Shown here in pieces: positions 1 through 7,253 of a stretch of 54,971 nucleotides of DNA (its first letter is position 1; each line of letters begins with the position of its first letter). Where the stretch lies: assembly GCA_900542565.1 (NCBI GenBank), contig UQOC01000012.1, positions 1-54,971 of the forward strand, in the 5' to 3' direction. Position numbers and translations under genes: made by a program. Source of the stretch: an uncultured Eubacteriales bacterium. GTDB taxonomy: Bacteria > Bacillota > Clostridia > Peptostreptococcales > Anaerovoracaceae. The notes under the pieces are model-generated. The model was not told where the DNA came from and did not search any database. It saw nothing but the letters and a program-made list of their open reading frames with translations.

Positions 1-15
1 CATTTTATGGAAATT

Positions 16-54
16 CGCTGACAAAATTTCAAAAATAAACAAATTTTATCAGCG
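16..54. repeat. imperfect inverted repeat at left edge
   Basis: Arms 16-29 and 41-54 are 14 bases each with one mismatch (CGCTGACAAAATTT against AAATTTTATCAGCG) around an 11-base loop. It lies downstream of the minus-strand NhaC operon and beside two more hairpins (110-144, 170-194). It could be a terminator of a gene off the left edge or part of a stacked terminator region. No coding sequence is visible in 1-267. Confidence 0.5.
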
Positions 55-109
55 CAGGAAGATTTGCTTCTTCTCACGCCTGCAACGTACGAAAAGAAAA
101 AGTAAAAGA

Positions 110-144
110 AAACCCCGGACATTCATACAATCTATGCGGGGTTT
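110..144 (-). terminator. intrinsic terminator of the M19-NhaC operon
   Basis: On the minus strand an 8-bp stem (AAACCCCG/CGGGGTTT) is followed by the T-rich run TTTTCTTTT. It lies about 125 bases past the stop codon of the NhaC gene, with no other candidate gene upstream of it on that strand. Confidence 0.7.
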
Positions 145-169
145 GTCTACGGTCTGAGCGAGACCGCCG

Positions 170-194
170 CATTAACGATAAATTATCGTTAATG
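170..194. repeat. perfect 12-bp inverted repeat
   Basis: CATTAACGATAA (170-181) and its exact reverse complement (183-194) are separated by one base. There is no T-run on either side, so it looks more like a protein-binding palindrome or a tight hairpin than a terminator. It sits between the operon terminator at 110-144 and the NhaC stop codon. Confidence 0.6.
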
Positions 195-267
195 TGACAG
201 TCCCATAATCATCGAAAATAAATTAACTGCCTTGAATAAGCTTGAATTTTTTCACGAATTTTTTAGC

Positions 268-1674
268 CTAGGCTTCAGCTTCTTCTTTCTTAGGAGCCTG
301 TTTAATCTTGAATCCGGTGATAATGTATATTAAAGCAAATACAACGCAGAGCCAGCACATAGGCGTGGTAAGCGCATAAGCGCTATATGAAACTCCCAAA
401 GTACTGGTAAAGTAAACTCCGTTACTGCACCATGGTACCAGAGGCGAGAACGTTGTTCCTGTATCCTCCAGACATCTTGAAAGGTTAACCTTGTCAAGTC
501 CGTATTTTTCATACAGTGGCTGCAGTACAGGACCGGCCATTGAGAATGTAGTATAGTATCCGCCTATAGTCAAAATCAGGAACATATGGAAGAAATAGGA
601 GCAAAGCAGAACGCTTCTCTGGCTCTTGGCAACCTTCATGATCTTAGCTACAGCGAAGTCTATTACTCCGGATGTCTTAAGTGGTGCTCCGAAAATTGCT
701 GCCGCGATTACTATAGCCACGGAGCTTAACATGCTGCTTATGCCTCCTCTGCAAAGCATGGTATCTACTACCTCTATATCTGTAGTCCTGGCATATCCGC
801 TGTTGCATGCCGTAAGCACGTCAGCCAGACTATAGTCTTGAAATATCATTGCAAATATAACGCCTAAAACTATGCCTACAGCAAAGGAAGGTATTATCGG
901 TTTCTGCTTGAAAATCATAAACAGGACCACAATAGGAGGCAGGATCAATATAGGATTTAAATTGAACTCGGACTGTATGGTTGCAAGTATCTGAGCATAT
1001 TCCTCTGTCTCTACGCTGCCGTGATCAAACTGGAGTCCGACTACGAAGAAGAAGATAAGAGAAATAGTATAGCTTGGAACAGTGGTCCACAACATATATT
1101 TTACATGGCTCATAACATCTGTTCCTGATACTGCAGGCGCAAGAACGGTAGTGTCTGACATAGGTGACAATTTATCTCCGAAGAGAGCTCCAACCAGCAC
1201 TGCGCCGGCTGTATATGATTCCGGAACTCCAAGCCCCTGAGCTATTCCCATAAAAGCGATACCTATAGTTCCAACCGTACCCCATGACGTACCTGTCATC
1301 AGCGACATTACAGAACATGTAAGGCAGGCGATAACGAGGAAGAATCTAGGTGTTAAAAGTTCCAGACCCCAATATATGAGGATAGGAACCGTTCCACTGG
1401 CTATCCATACGCCTATAAGCATACCTACAAAAATTAGCACTAAAATGGCCGGGAACATTCTTCTAGCCAAATCCAAAATATCGTTTTGAATGTCATCCCA
1501 CTTTACTCCCCAAATCATAGAGAGGAATATGGCCACAAGGCCTGCTACTATAAGATTCACCACTGTAGGTGATTTTATGACCAACGCGCCCAGGAAGATA
1601 GCCGCAGCTGAAGCAATCATGATTATCAGGGCCTTGGTTCCTGTCATGTTGTTCTTTTTTTCTGTATTTTCCAT
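268..1674 (-). CDS. NhaC-family sodium-coupled antiporter
   Basis: This 468-residue polytopic membrane protein has the glycine-rich helices and conserved polar segment (GTSWGTVGTIGIAF near residue 130) of the NhaC Na+/H+ antiporter family. Some members of that wider family move amino acids or other organic ions, so proton exchange is not certain. The start has a GGAG ribosome site about 8 bases upstream. It is the second gene of a two-gene operon behind the M19-like protein at 1702-2703, with a 27-base gap, and should be transcribed from the sigma-54 promoter at 2751-2766. A related NhaC protein sits in the divergent operon at 7254-8642. Pairing with a hydrolase in both operons suggests import of an organic nitrogen compound; that is inference. 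Confidence 0.88.
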   Translation of the reverse strand: MENTEKKNNMTGTKALIIMIASAAAIFLGALVIKSPTVVNLIVAGLVAIFLSMIWGVKWDDIQNDILDLARRMFPAILVLIFVGMLIGVWIASGTVPILIYWGLELLTPRFFLVIACLTCSVMSLMTGTSWGTVGTIGIAFMGIAQGLGVPESYTAGAVLVGALFGDKLSPMSDTTVLAPAVSGTDVMSHVKYMLWTTVPSYTISLIFFFVVGLQFDHGSVETEEYAQILATIQSEFNLNPILILPPIVVLFMIFKQKPIIPSFAVGIVLGVIFAMIFQDYSLADVLTACNSGYARTTDIEVVDTMLCRGGISSMLSSVAIVIAAAIFGAPLKTSGVIDFAVAKIMKVAKSQRSVLLCSYFFHMFLILTIGGYYTTFSMAGPVLQPLYEKYGLDKVNLSRCLEDTGTTFSPLVPWCSNGVYFTSTLGVSYSAYALTTPMCWLCVVFALIYIITGFKIKQAPKKEEAEA

Positions 1675-1701
1675 TTTTAATCTCCTTATTAAATAGAGCG
1701 A

Positions 1702-2703
1702 TTATTTCCAAACTTCTTTTATTACTCTTAAGAAATTGCCTCCGAGGAATTTCTCAATTTCTTCATTGTTAAAGCCTCTTCTTCTCATGCCATCTACCAG
1801 GTTCTGGATATCCAAAACGCCTGTAAATCCAAGGGCATGTCTTTCTTTAGGATCAGTGCCTACGTTTTTGTTGTACACTCCTGCAATCAGGTCGAAAAGC
1901 GCTCCCTGCCACTGTATGCCTGCAATATCTGAGGCATGGTCAAGATTGTTGTCGCTGGCAAATCCAACATGATCAATACCCACGATTTCTACGGCATGGC
2001 ATACGTGATCCAGATAATCTTCGATAGTCGGCGGAACATTCTCTTTGCGCTTCCAGCAGATAGGAGCCCATGGAGTCAGTCCCACAACACCACCGTTTTC
2101 TTTCAATCTCTTCAGTTGTTCATCAGTTTTGTTTCTTGGGCTGTCAGCTACTGCTTTGCAGCAGGTGTGTCCGATGGTAACCGGTTTTTCGCTCAGTTCC
2201 AGAACGTCAGACACTACTTTAGGTCCGCAATGAGAAAGGTCGATAAGCATGCCTATGTTATTGAATTCCTTTACGAGGCTCTTACCGAAATCCGTCAATC
2301 CGTAATCGCCGCCTTCTACACAGCCGCCTCCTATGTATCCGCCTTTGTTATACGACATTTGGATTACTCTAACACCCATTTCATAAAAGGCTTTTGCCAC
2401 GTGAATCTTATTCTCCAGTGGAGCCGGATCTTGGAAATACAAGATGAGTGATTTGTAACCTTCAGCTTTGTTTCTCATAAGATCATCATAAGTCCTGGCA
2501 ATCTTAATTTTTTCTGTCGGGTCGTCAGTAAGCTTTGATACTTCTCCCAAACATTCAACTCCCGTCCTAAAGTCCGTTCCGTCTAATGTTAAGAAGCACG
2601 CGTCCATAAGAGACTCTTTGTAATCTTCAGTCATGCCTTTAAATCTACCATTTTCAGGCCAAATACACGCGTCTAACACGTAAGCGTTTTTTAAATTTTG
2701 CAT
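1702..2703 (-). CDS. M19 (renal dipeptidase-like) hydrolase, metal site altered
   Basis: The 333-residue protein matches the membrane-dipeptidase (peptidase M19) fold. It has the DLSH segment (His158), a second histidine in GHTCC (His179) and an aspartate in FASDNN (Asp251). The first metal-binding motif, normally HxD near the N terminus, reads DACIW (residues 11-15). The bridging glutamate expected near residue 91 appears to be glutamine in YFQDP. It may bind one metal, use other ligands, or act on a non-dipeptide amide. The start has GGGAGG 7 bases upstream. It is first in an operon with NhaC and carries a sigma-54 promoter about 50 bases upstream. Confidence 0.82.
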   Translation of the reverse strand: MQNLKNAYVLDACIWPENGRFKGMTEDYKESLMDACFLTLDGTDFRTGVECLGEVSKLTDDPTEKIKIARTYDDLMRNKAEGYKSLILYFQDPAPLENKIHVAKAFYEMGVRVIQMSYNKGGYIGGGCVEGGDYGLTDFGKSLVKEFNNIGMLIDLSHCGPKVVSDVLELSEKPVTIGHTCCKAVADSPRNKTDEQLKRLKENGGVVGLTPWAPICWKRKENVPPTIEDYLDHVCHAVEIVGIDHVGFASDNNLDHASDIAGIQWQGALFDLIAGVYNKNVGTDPKERHALGFTGVLDIQNLVDGMRRRGFNNEEIEKFLGGNFLRVIKEVWK

Positions 2704-2750
2704 TGTTTTGCCTCCCGTTTATGATTTTTTATTATGACATAGATTATAAA

Positions 2751-2766
2751 AGCAATAACCGTGCCA
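2751..2766 (-). promoter_or_regulatory. sigma-54 promoter of the M19-NhaC operon
   Basis: Read on the minus strand, TGGCAC, five bases, then TTGCT. The invariant GG (2765-2764) and GC (2753-2752) are exactly 10 bases apart, as the -24/-12 consensus requires. Transcription would start near 2740, leaving a leader of about 37 bases to the M19 start codon. A sigma-54 activator is encoded 1.3 kb away at 3972-5333. Confidence 0.88.
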
Positions 2767-2854
2767 TAATTTTTTTAGCAAAAGAACCTGCAAAATTTAT
2801 GTATTTTTCTATACAAACGCTAATTTTTCGTCGTTTTTCATGCTTTTTTGCTTG

Positions 2855-2914
2855 TTTTTTTGTAAAGAAATTTTTCTTTTGAAAGATTTTTTTATTTTTT
2901 TGTAAAGAAATTTT
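2855..2914 (-). promoter_or_regulatory. candidate enhancer sites (paired direct repeat)
   Basis: A 20-base block (seven T, GTAAAGAAA, four T) occurs at 2855-2874 and again at 2895-2914, spaced 40 bases, about 90-150 bases upstream of the -24 element. The core TTGTAAA also occurs in the motifs before the other sigma-54 promoter (5375-5426). That distance and pairing are typical of binding sites for a sigma-54 enhancer-binding protein. The region is T-rich, so part of the match may be compositional. An 8-G run lies just beyond, at 2928-2935. Confidence 0.6.
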
Positions 2915-3039
2915 GCGCGCCTGTTCTGGGGGGGGATTTTATAACTCTGCCTGGCAACCGTACCTGACGAAATTTTTCATACCTACGCTATGATGCTAAA
3001 ACAAATTGCATCTGCAGACATATATGATACATATAAAGA

Positions 3040-3143
3040 AAAAGCGTGATACAAAGTATCACTTTTTCGTAAGAAAGTATGACGGCATCATACTTTTTTC
3101 AATTTTTTGTATACTTTGTATCACGCTTTTACGAAAAAAGTAT
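3040..3143. repeat. nested palindrome cluster with five ATACTTT motifs
   Basis: A perfect 20-bp inverted repeat (3040-3059 and 3111-3130) encloses a 9-bp hairpin (3074-3082 with 3088-3096). The heptamer ATACTTT or its complement occurs five times in about 100 bases, in alternating orientation. It lies in the 586-base gap between hpf and the M19 gene, where no convincing coding sequence exists. It could be a small palindromic mobile repeat, a regulatory array or a cruciform. Confidence 0.75.
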
Positions 3144-3228
3144 CATCAACTCAAATCAATCAATAATTGCGCTCCGCATCACGCTTGCTGTGTAATAATT
3201 TCATTTCTTATTGGCGTGCTGTAAATGC

Positions 3229-3267
3229 AAAAAGCCTCCCGCAGCGGGCGAACCCGCTGCAGGAGGC
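3229..3267 (-). terminator. intrinsic terminator of hpf
   Basis: On the minus strand a 15-bp GC-rich stem with one mismatch (GCCTCCTGCAGCGGG pairing with CCCGCTGCGGGAGGC) is followed by five T residues. It lies 22 bases after the hpf stop codon. Confidence 0.9.
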
Positions 3268-3289
3268 GCATCCTCCGTCTATAATAATA

Positions 3290-3823
3290 TTAATAAGTTG
3301 TATCCAGAACTCCATAGTCACCGTCAGCCCTTGTGTAAACCACGCTTACACTGTCGGTCTCGACATTGAGAAATACGAAGAAATCATGCTGGAGCAGATC
3401 CATCTGTAAAATCGCTTCATCTACAGTCATTGGTGTAAGATGGAATTTTTTATTTTTGACAACTTTTTTCTCCTCTTGCTCTTCTGCTTCTTCCATCTCA
3501 GGGATCATTTCAAATCTCACCGACTCATTGGATTTGTTCCTTTTGATCATCTTGTCCTTATACTTTGAAATCTGCCTGGTAAGCTTATCTGCTACTATGT
3601 CGATACAGTCAAAGATGTCTTGAGAGACGTTCTCTGCCCTGAAAATAGTATTCCTGGCTACAATGGTAGTCTCCATCTTTACCTTAGCCTTTTCAGGATG
3701 TATCACAACATTGGCTTTAATATCGTCGGTAAAATATTTGCCGAACTTATCGAATTTTTTCTCAATGGCGGCCTGAATCTTATCACTCACATTGATGTTC
3801 TTACCTGTTACGATGATCTTCAT
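3290..3823 (-). CDS. hpf: ribosome hibernation promoting factor, long form
   Basis: At 177 residues this is the usual long HPF of Firmicutes. The N-terminal beta-alpha domain (about 1-95, beginning MKIIVTGKN) binds the 30S decoding centre. An acidic linker (about 110-125) leads to the C-terminal dimerisation domain (about 125-177, with FHLTPMTVDEAI and the late FLNVET strand). Through that domain it joins two 70S ribosomes into inactive 100S particles during slow growth. An AGGAGG site precedes the ATG. It is a single-gene unit with its own terminator and seems unrelated to the flanking catabolic genes. Confidence 0.95.
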   Translation of the reverse strand: MKIIVTGKNINVSDKIQAAIEKKFDKFGKYFTDDIKANVVIHPEKAKVKMETTIVARNTIFRAENVSQDIFDCIDIVADKLTRQISKYKDKMIKRNKSNESVRFEMIPEMEEAEEQEEKKVVKNKKFHLTPMTVDEAILQMDLLQHDFFVFLNVETDSVSVVYTRADGDYGVLDTTY

Positions 3824-3971
3824 AATGATGACCTCCTAAGCTTTTCTTTTATTATAGCATACATTATATGAAATTAAAACGAATTTTGCATGAAGTTTAA
3901 CAATCTAAAAACACTCTTTGATATCAATGGCATTTTCTTAACGTCCTAATTCATTTTCCGTCTTTCCTTTA

Positions 3972-5333
3972 TTACAAATCTATATCGTATTTTTCCAGCT
4001 TATATCTTAAATTTTGCCTTGTAATGCGCAGTGCGCGGGCAGCTGCAGACATCGAGGGGGTTGCCCTTAGAGCATCTAAAATCAATTCCTTTTCAAAAGC
4101 TCTGACCTTTTCATCCAGAGAACGAGAGTCATCATCTTTGATAGATATGCTGTTATGATATTTTATTGATGAAACCAGATAAGGAGGTATATCATCCTTT
4201 GTAAGAAAGCCATCGTTGACGATATTGAAACAGCCCTCGATTATGTTTTTCAGTTCTCTAACATTACCGGGCCAAGAATAGTTGCAAAGAAGTTCCAATG
4301 CGTCATCAGATATGCCCAGAATGTTCCTATGCATAGTCCTGTTGAAATACCTTATAAAATAATCTGCCAACAGAGCTATATCATTTTTTCTTTCTCTAAG
4401 GGGAGGTAACATCAGTTGTACAGGAGACAGCCTGTAAAACAAATCTGCTCTAATGAGACTTTTAGACAACAGATTTGTCGGCTTTTCGTTAACGGCAGAA
4501 ATTATACGCACATCAAAAGATATTTCTGTTTCTCCCCCTATTCGTTTCGCTTTCTTTTCCTCCAAAGCCCTTAAAATCTTGCTCTGCATGTTGGGGTCCA
4601 TAGAATTTATCTCATCTAAAAACAGGGAACCCCCATCTGCCAGTTCAAACAACCCTTTTCTGTTTTCCGCGCCGGTATAGCTTCCCTTTACTGTTCCAAA
4701 CAAAAGGCTCTCCAGCAAAGTGTTCGGGATGGCTGCGCAGTTTTGAACCACAAAGGGCTTGCCGCTTCTCCGGCTGGCGCTGTGAATAGATTGAGCTACC
4801 AACTCCTTGCCTGTTCCTGTCTCGCCATATATCAACACGGAAGAATTAGTCATGGCTACATGGCTGATATTCTGTTTAAGTTCAATCATAACAGGATCTT
4901 GGGTAATGATATCGTCTATAGTAAACAATTTCTGTGGTCTAAAAGAATCGTTCATGGCTAAGCTCAAGGTTTTTTCTTTGTTATCCACATATACAGACAC
5001 GTCTATGGCGCCTATTATATCACCCTCTGAGTTGTTAAGGGGCATAGTGGTATTGATGGCTTTTATCCTTACGCCGGCACAGTTGGTGTACTCCTGGAAA
5101 TTATTGATTATAGGCTCTCCTGTTCTGAGCACAGTAAGCAAAGTGCTGGTGTTTTCATCAAGGTCAGGCCAAACTTCAGTTACGTGCTTGTTTAGTACGA
5201 TGTCTTCCGTAAGCTTACTAATATCCGGACGATGGCAAACATAGTGGCATATTATCCCTCTCTTATCTACTACTGCCAAGCCGTCTATATTCTTATACAA
5301 TTTGCTGGTTTTTTCAATATACTTTGATAACAT
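3972..5333 (-). CDS. sigma-54 enhancer-binding regulator, RocR-like
   Basis: The 453-residue protein has an N-terminal sensory region of PAS type (about 1-115), a central AAA+ domain and a C-terminal Fis-type helix-turn-helix (about 425-453). Visible motifs are Walker A GETGTGKE (170-177), the sigma-54 contact loop as GSYTGA (217-222, usually GAFTGA) and Walker B SLFLDE (236-241). Architecture and length resemble RocR, which activates arginine catabolism with SigL in Bacillus. It is transcribed away from the amidino-hydrolase operon, with its start 131 bases from that -24 element. The motifs at 5375-5426 lie in the shared gap and could serve both genes. A small-molecule ligand is likely but unknown. 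Confidence 0.92.
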   Translation of the reverse strand: MLSKYIEKTSKLYKNIDGLAVVDKRGIICHYVCHRPDISKLTEDIVLNKHVTEVWPDLDENTSTLLTVLRTGEPIINNFQEYTNCAGVRIKAINTTMPLNNSEGDIIGAIDVSVYVDNKEKTLSLAMNDSFRPQKLFTIDDIITQDPVMIELKQNISHVAMTNSSVLIYGETGTGKELVAQSIHSASRRSGKPFVVQNCAAIPNTLLESLLFGTVKGSYTGAENRKGLFELADGGSLFLDEINSMDPNMQSKILRALEEKKAKRIGGETEISFDVRIISAVNEKPTNLLSKSLIRADLFYRLSPVQLMLPPLRERKNDIALLADYFIRYFNRTMHRNILGISDDALELLCNYSWPGNVRELKNIIEGCFNIVNDGFLTKDDIPPYLVSSIKYHNSISIKDDDSRSLDEKVRAFEKELILDALRATPSMSAAARALRITRQNLRYKLEKYDIDL

Positions 5334-5374
5334 GTCTTTCCCTCTTTATATAAATATATTATCATCGCACAATA

Positions 5375-5426
5375 TTTTTACAAGGCGAAAAAATTTATTT
5401 TACAAAAATCAATATTCCTGTAAAAT
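5375..5426 (+). promoter_or_regulatory. three helically phased TTTTACA/TGTAAAA motifs
   Basis: TTTTTACA (5375-5382), ATTTTACA (5397-5404) and the inverted TGTAAAAT (5419-5426) start exactly 22 bases apart, two helical turns each. The last two form a perfect 8-bp inverted repeat. They lie 40-90 bases upstream of the sigma-54 promoter and 42-93 bases upstream of the regulator gene, a natural place for its binding sites. The core matches the direct repeats at 2855-2914. Confidence 0.68.
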
Positions 5427-5463
5427 CACTTTCCCAAATCATTGAAATACGGCTATTCCTTAT

Positions 5464-5479
5464 TGGCACATCATTTGCT
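5464..5479 (+). promoter_or_regulatory. sigma-54 promoter of the amidino-hydrolase operon
   Basis: TGGCAC, five bases, TTGCT, with GG at 5465-5466 and GC at 5477-5478 exactly 10 bases apart. The start site would be near 5490, 48 bases before the ATG at 5538. It is nearly the same sequence as the promoter at 2751-2766 on the other strand. Confidence 0.92.
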
Positions 5480-5537
5480 AATCCATAAATTCAAAACTCG
5501 GAAAAGGTCAATTTAAAAGCCAGAAAGGAGAAATAAA

Positions 5538-6488
5538 ATGGATAACACAAAAACAAATTTCGCTTTCAATCCGTTGGGAGGTGACAAATGGTTTCCCAAA
5601 GAAACCTGGTTTGAAAACGATATGCAGGAGTACTGGGGCGAATGGGGAGTATCCTCTGAATACGACACATTAAAGGTAGTACTTATGCATAGGCCCGGTC
5701 CCGAAATAGACGACTTTGACTTCAGAGAGGTAAGATTTCGTACTCAGGTAGACCCAGAAAGGTTCAGAGCACAACATGATGCCCTTGCCGATTTTTACCG
5801 TTCTCATGGGATCACTGTATGTTACGTTGAAAATCAGCGAACAGACAGACCTAATGCAATATTCTGCAGAGACCTGCTTTTGATGACTCCGGAAGGCGCC
5901 ATTATCTGTCGTCCGGCTATGGCAGCCCGCAGAGGTGAAGAAGTCGCTGTTGCCCGTACAGTTTCAAAGATGGATATCCCTATTATCAAAACCATCAACG
6001 CTGACGGCTATTTTGAAGGCGCAAATGTTATGTGGGTTGACAGGAAAACTGTCATTTTAGCTGTCGGAGCCAGAACCAACAAGGCCGGAGCTGAGCAGGT
6101 AGAGACAGAACTTAGAAGGATAGGTGTGGAAGAGGTTATATATATGCAGACTCCTTGCGGTCAAGCTCATATCGACGGAGTTTTCAATATCGCAGGTCCG
6201 GACGTTCTATATATGTATCCTTCACAAGTCCCATACAACGTGGTGGATGTATTTAGGAAGCGTGGATTCAAGATACTGGAATGTCCTGATACTAAAGAAT
6301 GTAAAGAAGGCTTTGGCGTAAACTTTGTTGCTATTGCTCCTAATGAAGTTGTAATGCCTGCCGGAAACGATATTTCGGCTGAAATTTTAGATAAAAACGG
6401 AGTAAAGGTCCACACTGTTCAGTTTGACGAAGTGGTAAAAGCATGGGGAGGAATGCACTGCTGCACCGCCTTCCTGAAGAGAGGTTAG
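5538..6488 (+). CDS. pentein-superfamily amidino-hydrolase (arginine deiminase/DDAH-like)
   Basis: The 316-residue protein carries the pentein signatures in order: FCRD (109-112), RRGEE (131-135), EGAN where most relatives have EGGD (160-163), the catalytic histidine motif HIDGVF (His211), and a C-terminal nucleophile in GGMHCC (Cys308 or Cys309). Enzymes of this fold cleave or transfer amidino groups of arginine, methylarginine, agmatine or related guanidino compounds. The exact substrate is not evident. The RocR-like regulator hints at an arginine-type compound, which is inference. An AAAGGAG site precedes the ATG. It is first in an operon with a TauE/SafE permease and an NhaC transporter. 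Confidence 0.85.
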   Translation: MDNTKTNFAFNPLGGDKWFPKETWFENDMQEYWGEWGVSSEYDTLKVVLMHRPGPEIDDFDFREVRFRTQVDPERFRAQHDALADFYRSHGITVCYVENQRTDRPNAIFCRDLLLMTPEGAIICRPAMAARRGEEVAVARTVSKMDIPIIKTINADGYFEGANVMWVDRKTVILAVGARTNKAGAEQVETELRRIGVEEVIYMQTPCGQAHIDGVFNIAGPDVLYMYPSQVPYNVVDVFRKRGFKILECPDTKECKEGFGVNFVAIAPNEVVMPAGNDISAEILDKNGVKVHTVQFDEVVKAWGGMHCCTAFLKRG

Positions 6489-6491
6489 TAC

Positions 6492-7232
6492 ATGAGCGGC
6501 GAATTGTCTCTGTTTTCCCTATGCTGTCTATCTATAATTTTTTTCTTAGGGTATTTTGAACAGCAGATAACAGGCTTTGGAGCATCTTTGTTCTGTCTGC
6601 CTTTCTCACTGTTTTTCATACCGAAAGAAATTTTTACACCGATAGTCTGGGCTTTCACTTTTGCACAGAGCATATATATCTTAATAAAGCAAAGAAAAAG
6701 CGTTAACAAGAAGCAGCTTATTCTATCACTGCTTTTAGCATGTTCAGCCGGAACCTTGTTATCAGTATTGTTTCTGGAAAGATTGCCTGCTGCATATGTA
6801 AAACTAGGGCTCGCTCTGTTCATCGCCATCAATTCTTCCATAGAAATATATCGCATAAGAACCGGTATAGTTAAAAAAGGATTGAAATTATGGCATTATA
6901 TATTTCCTGTAGGCAGCGGAGCATTACAGACGTCTTTCGGCATAGGAGGACCTTTGCTGGTCGCCTTTCTGACAAAGACCATAGATGATAAAAATGAGCT
7001 TCGCAGCACGCTGGCCGGATATTGGGTTTTCATCAACGGATTTCTTTTAATCAGCCAATGGGTAACATCCGGAATTCCCTCAGAATCCACCAAAGGTGCC
7101 TTATATCTTCTGCCTGCTGTCATTCTTGGAATGTTAATCGGCAATTTAGCTTTAAAAAAAGTGAATCACAAGACATTTTCGCTTTTGGTACATATCGTTC
7201 TTATCGCTTCATCTATTTTGATACTTCTCTAA
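6492..7232 (+). CDS. TauE/SafE-family membrane permease
   Basis: A 246-residue hydrophobic protein with about eight predicted membrane segments and the TSUP family pattern, including a first helix containing GYFEQQITGFGASL and a repeat half starting around FGIGGPLLVAF. Family members export sulfite, sulfoacetate or other small organic anions. Its start is three bases after the stop of the amidino-hydrolase gene and 21 bases separate it from NhaC, so all three are co-transcribed. It may export a product of the amidino-hydrolase reaction or import a precursor; sequence does not decide. Confidence 0.85.
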   Translation: MSGELSLFSLCCLSIIFFLGYFEQQITGFGASLFCLPFSLFFIPKEIFTPIVWAFTFAQSIYILIKQRKSVNKKQLILSLLLACSAGTLLSVLFLERLPAAYVKLGLALFIAINSSIEIYRIRTGIVKKGLKLWHYIFPVGSGALQTSFGIGGPLLVAFLTKTIDDKNELRSTLAGYWVFINGFLLISQWVTSGIPSESTKGALYLLPAVILGMLIGNLALKKVNHKTFSLLVHIVLIASSILILL

Positions 7233-7253
7233 GTTATATGAAAGGAGAAAAAA

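Noticed and set aside
3040..3143. Repeats here as a short CRISPR array.
   Set aside because: The repeats are inverted and nested, not direct repeats with unique spacers, and no cas genes are nearby. No CRISPR array was seen in the window.
3006..3224. 72-codon plus-strand frame through the palindrome cluster.
   Set aside because: Encoded by the repeat itself, with no ribosome site and low-complexity composition.
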